Notes under the pieces: generated by a model
The model's database searches: none
What the model was told of the DNA's origin: nothing
The model's input: the letters and a program-made list of their open reading frames with translations, nothing else
From: an uncultured Candidatus Methylacidiphilales bacterium
Lineage (GTDB): Bacteria > Verrucomicrobiota > Verrucomicrobiia > Methylacidiphilales > CALFVM01
Reading direction: 5' to 3'
NCBI GenBank assembly: GCA_937928665.1
Contig: CALFVM010000109.1
Span: forward strand, 1 to 12,050
Length of the DNA: 12,050 bases
In this document: piece by piece, positions 6,824 through 12,050 of the stretch
Layout: each line of letters opens with the position of its first letter
How positions within the stretch are numbered: position 1 is the stretch's first letter
Program-made: the position numbers and the translations under genes

Positions 6824-8176
6824 TTAGGCCATGTAGGGGATGAAAAAGGAGGCAACCGTAAAATAAATGAGCAGGCAAACGCTGTCGGCCACCGAAGTGA
6901 TCAGCGGGCTGCTGGCCACGGCGGGATCCATTTTCAATTTGGTCAGAATAAACGGAATAAAGAACCCCATCAGGTTGGTCGCAATAACAATAATGAACAT
7001 GGTGATGCCGACAATGATCCCCGTGGCCGTTCCGCCCCGGATCAAGCCCAGAATGCCGCTGGCCAAGCCCATGACCAAGCCAAGCGTGAGGCCCACGGTG
7101 ATTTCCTTCCACATCGCCTGGAACCACTGGCCCAGCTTGAGGTCGTTGGTCGAAAGCGCGCGCACGACCAGGGTGGCCGCCTGACAGCCCGTGTTTCCGC
7201 CACTGCCCATCAAAAGCGGGATAAAAAAGGCCAACGTGATCATTCCACTTAGGGTTTCTTCATAGGCCGCAATCACCCCGCTAGAAGCAAGACTGACGAA
7301 AACAAGAGCAACCAACCACGGCAACCGCCTCACGATCAGGCTCCAGACCGGAACTTCCCGGTAGCTCAGGTTGAGCGGGGTGATGGCCGCCCCCTTGTGA
7401 ATGTCCTCGGTCGCCTCTTCTTCAGCCACGTCAAGAACGTCATCGACCGTGACCGCACCCAGCAGCACCCCATCTTTATCAATGACCGGCATGCAGAACA
7501 TATCGTGTTTCTTGAATGCGGTCACCGCCTCCTCCTGATCGGCGAAGGAGTTAAGCGCGACGCTGTTGCACTCCATGATCTCGGAAACCTTCTTGTCCGG
7601 ATCGGCCAGGATGAATCGCCGCAGGCGGATGTCGTCCAGAAGACGCCCTTGATCGTCGGTCACAAAAATGACGCTCATGGTCTCACTGTCCTCCCCATAC
7701 TTCCGAATGTGGGCCAGAGCCTCCCGGATGGTCATGTCCGGTTTGACCGTCACATACTTGGTCGTCATGAGACGGCCAATGCTGCCTTCCGGGTAACCAA
7801 GGAGCTGGAGGGCTTGGGCCCGTTCCACCTGGGGCAGCATCTGGAGCAGCCTCTTGGTCACGTCGGAGGGAAGCTCCTCAAACAGTGCCGTTCGGTCGTC
7901 CGGGTTAAGCTGGCTAAGCAGTCCCCGCGCCTCGTCGTCGGCCATGTCCTCAATCAAGTGGTTCTGAAGCGTTGGATCGAGATGGGCGAAAACTTCCCCT
8001 GCCAATTCGCGGGGCAGGAGGCGATAGAGAACAACGCGGTGTTTCTTGTCCACCTCCATGATCAGTTCGGCCACTTCCGGTGCCTCCCATTCGACCAGAA
8101 ACGAGCGGACCTCGTCCCACATCCCCTCATCAATGAGTTCGAGAACTTCAGGCTTAAATAGTTGTTTGAGAATCAC
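6824..8176 (-). CDS. mgtE: Magnesium transporter MgtE
   Basis: MgtE is a homodimeric, Mg2+-gated Mg2+ channel of the inner membrane. The 450-residue protein matches the family in length and layout. The helical MgtE N-domain (about 20-130) is followed by two CBS domains (about 131-255) with the acidic segment VDDVLDVAEEEATEDIHKG leading into the plug helix. Five membrane helices then span about 285-448. The pore-region motif MGSGGNTGCQAATLVVRAL (323-341) is clear, and Asp431 in SPLITSVADSVCLLIYF corresponds to the Mg2+-selectivity Asp432 of Thermus MgtE. The start is GTG at 8176, with a good AAGGGAGAG Shine-Dalgarno 9 nt before. No M-box riboswitch fits in the 126-bp gap to the divergent gene, so Mg2+ control is presumably at the protein level. 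It is first in the minus-strand block; the 86-bp gap after it has no clear terminator. Confidence 0.95.
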   Translation of the reverse strand: MILKQLFKPEVLELIDEGMWDEVRSFLVEWEAPEVAELIMEVDKKHRVVLYRLLPRELAGEVFAHLDPTLQNHLIEDMADDEARGLLSQLNPDDRTALFEELPSDVTKRLLQMLPQVERAQALQLLGYPEGSIGRLMTTKYVTVKPDMTIREALAHIRKYGEDSETMSVIFVTDDQGRLLDDIRLRRFILADPDKKVSEIMECNSVALNSFADQEEAVTAFKKHDMFCMPVIDKDGVLLGAVTVDDVLDVAEEEATEDIHKGAAITPLNLSYREVPVWSLIVRRLPWLVALVFVSLASSGVIAAYEETLSGMITLAFFIPLLMGSGGNTGCQAATLVVRALSTNDLKLGQWFQAMWKEITVGLTLGLVMGLASGILGLIRGGTATGIIVGITMFIIVIATNLMGFFIPFILTKLKMDPAVASSPLITSVADSVCLLIYFTVASFFIPYMA

Positions 8177-8302
8177 AACGTCGCTCTCCCTTCAAGCTGT
8201 CTAATTCGGTTGAAACCTAACCGCCTCCATTTGGCAACCGCTTTTGCACAGCCCACTCATCATTCCCCTTTCTTCCGCGGCAGCATCCGCTACCATCAGG
8301 CC
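8177..8302 (+). promoter_or_regulatory. Divergent intergenic region between mgtE and the YkvA-like gene
   Basis: This 126-bp region must hold the start signals for both mgtE (leftward) and the three-gene block (rightward). I see no convincing -35/-10 pair for either direction. A small inverted repeat, CGGTT-N7-AACCG at 8207-8223, lies about 30 bp upstream of the mgtE start and could be an operator or chance. There is no T-tract and no riboswitch-like structure. Confidence 0.35.
8184..8192 (-). promoter_or_regulatory. Strong ribosome binding site of mgtE
   Basis: On the minus strand AAGGGAGAG (8192-8184) contains GGAG at 8189-8186, 9 nt before the GTG at 8176. It is the best Shine-Dalgarno match I noticed in the window and supports the GTG start. 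Confidence 0.7.
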
Positions 8303-8704
8303 ATGTCTGAAATCGCTGAATTCGTCCGCCACCGTGCGTCCATGGTCACACCCCGGGTTGTCGAGAGGGTCTTGAGCGAGCTGCCGCTGCTCAAGGCCGA
8401 GTTTACCCAGATCGACGCGCCGGAGTATCCCCACCTCGTCGACCAGCTCGAGTTCCTGGCTGATGTTGTCGAGGACTTCTTCGATGGCGAACTGGTTGAC
8501 CTCCCCTATACCACCGCTGCCGCAGCCACTTTCGCCCTCATCTACGCCCATCAACTCATCGATCTGATCCCCGATTCCGCCAAAGACGGGCGAGCGGACG
8601 ATTCTGCCGTGGTTCGTGCCGTCATGACCCTGCACGAAAAGCCACTGGCCGAGGCCGCCGAAAAACTCGGGATCAACTGGAACGCCATCGCCGACCGGCC
8701 TTAG
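8303..8704 (+). CDS. YkvA/DUF1232-like protein
   Basis: This encodes a 133-residue protein if ATG at 8303 is the start. The frame is open further up to 8162, but that extension would run through the mgtE start and upstream region and adds nothing family-like. The segment ALIYAHQLIDLIPDSAKDG followed by ADDSAVV (78-104) matches the DUF1232/YkvA pattern: a hydrophobic helix, the (I/L)DLIPD signature at 86-91, then a conserved DD at 99-100. The N-terminal half contains LPLLKAEFTQIDAPEYPHL and an acidic helix, VEDFFDG. The molecular function of DUF1232 proteins is not established; many are predicted to be membrane-associated. The next gene starts 9 bp after the stop, so co-expression is very likely. 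No strong Shine-Dalgarno is present, only AGG two bases before the ATG. Confidence 0.6.
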   Translation: MSEIAEFVRHRASMVTPRVVERVLSELPLLKAEFTQIDAPEYPHLVDQLEFLADVVEDFFDGELVDLPYTTAAAATFALIYAHQLIDLIPDSAKDGRADDSAVVRAVMTLHEKPLAEAAEKLGINWNAIADRP

Positions 8705-8713
8705 CCTCCCCGC

Positions 8714-9367
8714 GTGAGAGTTGCCGCTTGGGTCGATTGGGCCGAGGATCGGTTCGGTGCGTGGGCTATTCCCAACGTCACCCGTTACCTCGTCGGCCTC
8801 AACTTGGCCACCTACCTCCTCGAAGGTCTCAGCCCCGGCTTCATCCAAGTCCTCCAACTCGACCAGGCGGCCATTCTCCGGGGCGAAATCTGGCGGATTG
8901 CCACCTTCATCCTCGTCCCCGCCGTCAAGGCCAGCCCCATCTTCTTTCTCATCTTCCTGTGGTTCACCTGGTTTGTCGGTGATTATCTCGAGAGTGAGTG
9001 GGGTCCCGCCAAACTCAATCTCTTCTACCTGACCGGTATCGTCAGTCTCACGCTGGTCAGCCTCCTCTTCGTGCCCGGCCCCATCCGGACTGAAATGCTG
9101 CTAACCTCTCTCATCCTCCCGTTCGGCACAGTCTTTCCGACCATGCAGATCATGCTCTTTTTTATCATCCCCGTTCAGGCCCGCTGGATCGCCATCGTTT
9201 ACGCCGGATTCCTCGCTCTGGCCTTCCTTTTCGGTGCCGACAGCCGACTCGTCATCCTCGGTTCCATCGCCAACTACCTCCTCTTTTTCGGGCCCTCAAC
9301 TTTCACCCATTTCCGGGAGCAGGCCGCCCTGCGCGAAAGACGTCGCCGGTTTTCCGGCAAAGATTAG
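8714..9367 (+). CDS. Rhomboid-fold membrane protein, probably not a protease
   Basis: This 217-residue protein has about six hydrophobic segments (about 24-39, 60-89, 101-121, 126-151, 157-174, 178-193). The pattern GEIWRIATFIL (57-67) followed by GDYLESEWGPAKLNLFYLTGI (89-109) is that of the rhomboid/Derlin superfamily: the WRxxT strand before TM2, then an LE...G...Y motif. FPTMQIMLFFIIPVQARW (141-158) fits the non-proteolytic relatives of this fold that I know from bacteria. The catalytic GxSG of TM4 is not visible, and Asn187 in SIANYLLFF sits where rhomboids have the catalytic His. The C-terminus is a basic cytosolic tail (RERRRRF). The only start codon after the preceding in-frame TAG (8702-8704) is GTG at 8714, without a Shine-Dalgarno, so reinitiation from the upstream gene is likely. 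Confidence 0.7.
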   Translation: MRVAAWVDWAEDRFGAWAIPNVTRYLVGLNLATYLLEGLSPGFIQVLQLDQAAILRGEIWRIATFILVPAVKASPIFFLIFLWFTWFVGDYLESEWGPAKLNLFYLTGIVSLTLVSLLFVPGPIRTEMLLTSLILPFGTVFPTMQIMLFFIIPVQARWIAIVYAGFLALAFLFGADSRLVILGSIANYLLFFGPSTFTHFREQAALRERRRRFSGKD

Positions 9368-9410
9368 ACAAAGTTGCTGCCTTCCCTCTGCTTCGTGCTA
9401 ACTTTTTCCT

Positions 9411-9803
9411 ATGGCTGAGGACAAGGTTTTGGTACCGGAAGTCGTGGACAATCCCGCCCCGGAAGCTCCTCAGCCGGACGGCCCCCTCATCCATCCCCTC
9501 GCCGCCATCTGTATGGTTGTGGTCGACTTGGTCTGGACCATCCCCGAGTTGGCGGGGTTTCTTGTTCCCGTCATCTTTCTCAGCCTTCTCTCCGTCGGCG
9601 GGATCACCTTCATGATCCAAAAGTTCATCCGCGGCGACCCCAACGGCCGGGCCGCCGCCGTGGCACTTTTCCTCGGCGTTTTGGCCGCCGTTCCCACCCC
9701 GATCACCGGCACCGCCGTGGGCATCCTCGTCCTCGGCATGGCCGGCCTCCATCACCTCGCCGTCGGGAAACTCCTCCCCGGCTTCGGGCGCAAAGCAAAA
9801 TAA
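9411..9803 (+). CDS. Small membrane protein of unknown function
   Basis: This encodes 130 residues. I do not recognise a family. The first 25 residues are polar, acidic and Pro-rich. Two hydrophobic regions follow at about 29-69 (VVVDLVWTIPELAGFLVPVIFL, probably one long or two short helices) and 82-113 (ALFLGVLAAVPTPITGTAVGIL, likely a hairpin around the PTP motif). A basic loop, QKFIRGDPNGR, lies between them, and a basic tail, GKLLPGFGRKAK, ends the chain. The basic loop and tail suggest where the cytosolic side lies. It follows the rhomboid-like gene by 43 bp on the same strand and is likely the last gene of that block. No Shine-Dalgarno precedes the ATG. Codon use resembles its neighbours, and the membrane pattern supports a real gene. 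Confidence 0.65.
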   Translation: MAEDKVLVPEVVDNPAPEAPQPDGPLIHPLAAICMVVVDLVWTIPELAGFLVPVIFLSLLSVGGITFMIQKFIRGDPNGRAAAVALFLGVLAAVPTPITGTAVGILVLGMAGLHHLAVGKLLPGFGRKAK

Positions 9804-9810
9804 TCCCCGT

Positions 9811-9843
9811 CTGACCGCTCCCTGACCACGTCCTGACCGCCTC
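9811..9843 (+). repeat. Three tandem 11-bp direct repeats
   Basis: Starting 8 bp after the stop of the small membrane protein gene, three units follow one another exactly every 11 bp: CTGACCGCTCC, then CTGACCACGTC, then CTGACCGCCTC. All share the CTGACC core. An 11-bp period places the cores on one face of the helix, as in binding sites for OmpR/PhoB-type response regulators. A binding role is an inference. Confidence 0.5.
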
Positions 9844-9845
9844 CC

Positions 9846-9864
9846 GTCCACCCCTAAAGTGGAC
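9846..9864. repeat. Inverted repeat GTCCAC-N7-GTGGAC
   Basis: Perfect 6-bp arms (9846-9851 and 9859-9864) flank a 7-nt centre. No T-tract follows on either strand, so it does not look like an intrinsic terminator. It could be a protein-binding dyad or a small hairpin in read-through transcripts from either convergent gene. Confidence 0.4.
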
Positions 9865-9889
9865 CTCGAACGCTCCGGCCGGGCCCGTT

Positions 9890-9922
9890 ACAATTTTTGT
9901 CACGCCCGCGACAAAAATTGTC
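9890..9922. promoter_or_regulatory. Twin operator-like palindromes spaced 21 bp apart
   Basis: A perfect 12-bp inverted repeat (9890-9901 against 9910-9921, 8-nt loop) breaks down into two smaller dyads: ACAA-N3-TTGT at 9890-9900 and GACAA-N3-TTGTC at 9910-9922. Their centres (9895 and 9916) are exactly 21 bp, two helical turns, apart. Each is followed by the same TTGTCACG-N-CCGC extension (9897-9909 and 9918-9930), so the two sites also form a direct repeat. This looks like a paired repressor or activator site. A TACAAT at 9889-9894 could be a -10 box within the first dyad. No gene is obviously served by it. Confidence 0.45.
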
Positions 9923-10026
9923 ACGACCGCTCGGATCGCCCCACAGTTCTCCCCGCCCTGTAAAAGCATGCGATACACGCCCCATGCCTCAGCCACTTGA
10001 ATGCCTCAACCCTAGGTAACACCGCA

Positions 10027-12030
10027 CTAGGCGGTTCGCGCAGTCGGAGCAAAGGCGGCGGCGCGGGTCCAGGCGAGTTCTGGCTCGGGCTGGACGGCTT
10101 CTTCGATCACCGGGAGCTGGGCACCCCGGGCGAAGAGATGATCCCGGTACAGCGTGATCGCGATGTCCCGATTGGCCCGGATGCATGCCTTGATTGCCTC
10201 CGGCTCTTTCTCGCAGAAAAGAACCGTCTTCCAGGACCGGATGTGTTTTGGTTTATGGAAGTCGCTATTGGCAATAAAAGGGAGCCGCTTGAGCCCGATG
10301 GGATTGAACAAATCATCGCGGTTGCCAATTTCCCAGGCGTCGATCAGAGGCTTGTATTTGTCCTGATTGTCCCAGAGGTAGAGCGTGTTCTTCCCCCAAG
10401 CCGAACTGATAAGGTGGGGATGGGCGGCGATGGTCAAACCGCCCTGGGCATGGATGGCGTGGATGATGGCATCAAGGTCTTGCGAGGGATCAATGGGCTC
10501 CTTCAAATCAACGCCCAGCAGGTGGGTGGATGATTTCGGGCTGAGCCCGTCTTTGTTGAACTCAAGCCCGGTGAGCAGAAGCATCCCGTACTTTTCCCGC
10601 GCCCGTTTGCGCTCGCGATCCAGCACCTCGAAGTATTCACCTATCTGGTTGAACGGAAGAACCAACCCACTGAGATTGCAGACTTTGCCCAGCAACCGTT
10701 CGCTCCCGGCAATGTGATCGGTAATCGCGAGCACGTCGAATTCCCGTTGCCCGTAGAAATCAACCAGCTCGCGAACGGTCAGCTTTCCATCCGAGAAAGT
10801 CGTATGGGTGTGAAGGTCGGCCAAAAGGAGCTGAGGGCGATCCGGACCTGAAGCCGAATCTCCCGGACGTGCCATGGCGGGATTCCAATGAATGAGCCGG
10901 GAAGGCGGAATGTTGGACGGAGCCGAGTGATCGAGCAGAAAACGGGCAATCCGCACCGAGCTATCCGGGACGGAAATCTCCCGCAGTCCCTTCTTCCACA
11001 CCCGCCAGAGGGCGGCGTCGGCCTCGAAGGCCTTGGCCACCCAGGCGGCAACGTCTTTCGGTTTCTCCGCCAGCACGCCGCAGTGATTCCGGCGCAGAAG
11101 CTCGTAGTTACCCTCTTCCTGTCCCGGCACCACTTGGTTGACCACCATCGGACATTCCGCCGCGATCGCCTCCTGGACGGTGGCTCCCCCGGCTTTGCTG
11201 ATGACCAAATGATGGGACATAAGCAGCTCGGGCATCTTGGTAGTCCAACCGATCACCTCCACCCGATCCCGCACGGGCTCGGTCTGTGCGAGAATCTCGC
11301 GGTGCAACTTGGCATCGCGTCCCACCGTGACCGTCAGCCGGATGTCGGGCAGTTCAAGGAGTTGTTCTACAATCTTCGGCGCCTTGTTTTTGCCGGAGTT
11401 GATGATGTAAAGAACCCGCGGCGGTTGATCCGGTCCCGGAGGCGGAACGGTGGGCCGGTTCTCCTCTTGAACAAAAGCCATTTGCACCGGAAACCCAAAG
11501 ACCCGAATCTTCGCCTCAGAGACCCCTGCCTGCTGGAGCACCTTGGCCGTGTCCTCATTCGGCACCAAATAGTAGTCGCTATCAGCCCGGTACCAAAGCG
11601 AGTTGACCGAAATCGAGTCGGTCACCATCGTCACCTGGAGAAACGTCCGTTCCCGGCCGTTCTCAAAAAGTTCGTCGATCAAATAGTTGTAAAGTGGGTA
11701 GGTGGAACAAACGATGTCGGGCTGAGCCTCGCGCAAGAGTTGATCAAGTGCCTTTTTCATCCGGGACAGGGCGACCAGGTTGTTTTCCACCACCGAGGTG
11801 TTGTCCAAAATGTCGTAGATGCCCTGCCACAGCTTGGGGGTTTTGTTGATCGCCGTAATATAGGCCGACCGCACCATGTCATTGAGCCGACCGTAACAAT
11901 CATCGAACAGGTCAACCACCTCAACCTGCACATCCGATCCCCCCACAAACTCCAGGCCGTCGCGGATGTTCCGGGCGGCGGTGTTGTGGCCTTCGCCGAA
12001 CCCGGCAGTGAAGATCAGAGCTTTTTTCAC
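10027..12030 (-). CDS. MGDG-synthase-type glycosyltransferase fused to a PHP-domain phosphoesterase
   Basis: This is a 667-residue two-domain protein. Residues 1 to about 370 resemble the MGDG synthase/GT28 glycosyltransferases that add sugars to diacylglycerol or related acceptors. They show GFGEGHNTAARNI (10-22, the GGGH-like acceptor loop) and a C-terminal donor site, GWTTKMPELLMS, then SKAGGATVQEAIA and PGQEEGNYE (261-310). After a Pro-rich linker (370-400), residues 401 to about 630 form a PHP domain. It carries HTH at 407-409 in DLHTHTTFSDG, TDH at 437-439, Glu490, His503, HPH at 537-539, and SDFH at 589-592. The metal ligands appear complete, so the domain should be an active phosphoesterase of the COG0613 type. 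The tail is Ala-rich. The frame is open to the window edge; GTG at 12030 gives a natural MKKALIFTAGFG start but has no Shine-Dalgarno. Substrates of both domains are unknown. Confidence 0.85.
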   Translation of the reverse strand: MKKALIFTAGFGEGHNTAARNIRDGLEFVGGSDVQVEVVDLFDDCYGRLNDMVRSAYITAINKTPKLWQGIYDILDNTSVVENNLVALSRMKKALDQLLREAQPDIVCSTYPLYNYLIDELFENGRERTFLQVTMVTDSISVNSLWYRADSDYYLVPNEDTAKVLQQAGVSEAKIRVFGFPVQMAFVQEENRPTVPPPGPDQPPRVLYIINSGKNKAPKIVEQLLELPDIRLTVTVGRDAKLHREILAQTEPVRDRVEVIGWTTKMPELLMSHHLVISKAGGATVQEAIAAECPMVVNQVVPGQEEGNYELLRRNHCGVLAEKPKDVAAWVAKAFEADAALWRVWKKGLREISVPDSSVRIARFLLDHSAPSNIPPSRLIHWNPAMARPGDSASGPDRPQLLLADLHTHTTFSDGKLTVRELVDFYGQREFDVLAITDHIAGSERLLGKVCNLSGLVLPFNQIGEYFEVLDRERKRAREKYGMLLLTGLEFNKDGLSPKSSTHLLGVDLKEPIDPSQDLDAIIHAIHAQGGLTIAAHPHLISSAWGKNTLYLWDNQDKYKPLIDAWEIGNRDDLFNPIGLKRLPFIANSDFHKPKHIRSWKTVLFCEKEPEAIKACIRANRDIAITLYRDHLFARGAQLPVIEEAVQPEPELAWTRAAAFAPTARTA

Positions 12031-12050
12031 GAGGTCTTGGTTGTGAATAA

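Noticed and set aside
7397..8161. 254-codon open frame antisense to mgtE
   Set aside because: mgtE is unambiguous on the other strand, and the antisense translation has no recognisable features.
8162..8302. N-terminal extension of the YkvA-like protein from 8162
   Set aside because: It would overlap the mgtE start and use the whole divergent intergenic region. The residues look non-coding, and ATG at 8303 gives a compact family-like protein.
8177..8302. M-box (Mg2+) riboswitch upstream of mgtE
   Set aside because: The gap is only 126 bp, is shared with a divergent gene, and shows no nested helices or terminator-like stem. The class would need more room.
9890..9921. 12-bp inverted repeat as an intrinsic terminator for the convergent genes
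   Set aside because: The stem is AT-rich rather than GC-rich, and no run of T follows it in either direction. The nested dyad symmetry fits a protein-binding site better.
9984..10019. 11-codon frame (ATG to TAA) that could be a leader peptide
   Set aside because: It has no ribosome binding site, no downstream gene on that strand, and no regulatory codon run. I mention it only in connection with the possible small transcript.
10011..10031. CCTAG-N11-CTAGG inverted repeat at the end of the glycosyltransferase-PHP gene, as a terminator
   Set aside because: The stem is only 5 bp with an 11-nt loop and no T-tract on either strand. It also includes the TAG stop, so it is probably chance.

Overview
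This window reads as an ordinary chromosomal segment of a high-GC bacterium. Short intergenic gaps, frequent GTG starts and generally weak Shine-Dalgarno sequences on the + strand genes are visible. A member of the Verrucomicrobiota or a related PVC lineage is my best guess from the look of the proteins, but this is an inference without database support. I see no phage, transposon, CRISPR, tRNA or rRNA signal.

Layout. (1) Positions 1-1926, + strand: the 3' end of leuC, complete leuD (isopropylmalate isomerase, leucine synthesis), then a stand-alone ArnA-type sugar-nucleotide formyltransferase. (2) Positions 1951-8176, - strand, transcribed right to left: mgtE (Mg2+ channel), an unrecognised 645-residue protein with an Arg/Asp/Gly-rich N-terminus, queE (7-deazaguanine/queuosine pathway), hemW (radical SAM haem chaperone) and galK (galactokinase). 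The last four genes are joined by overlaps. Both radical SAM genes start in a GTGA stop/start overlap, so this block is probably one transcript with translational coupling. The best hemW start is GTG at 4126, which is downstream of the longest possible start. (3) Positions 8303-9803, + strand and divergent from mgtE: three genes in a row encoding a YkvA/DUF1232-like protein, a rhomboid-fold membrane protein without a visible Ser/His dyad, and a small membrane protein. (4) Positions 9804-10026: a 223-bp gap between convergent genes. It has no credible gene but holds three 11-bp direct repeats, a 19-bp inverted repeat, and twin palindromes whose centres lie 21 bp apart. (5) Positions 10027-12030, - strand: a 667-residue fusion of an MGDG-synthase/GT28-type glycosyltransferase with a PHP-domain phosphoesterase that keeps its metal ligands.

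Most of the window is housekeeping metabolism. The parts most worth a second look are the glycosyltransferase-PHP fusion, the regulatory-looking element in the convergent gap, the Arg/Asp-rich protein coupled to queE-hemW, and the three-gene block with the pseudo-rhomboid. I do not see compelling evidence for a new defence or mobile system.
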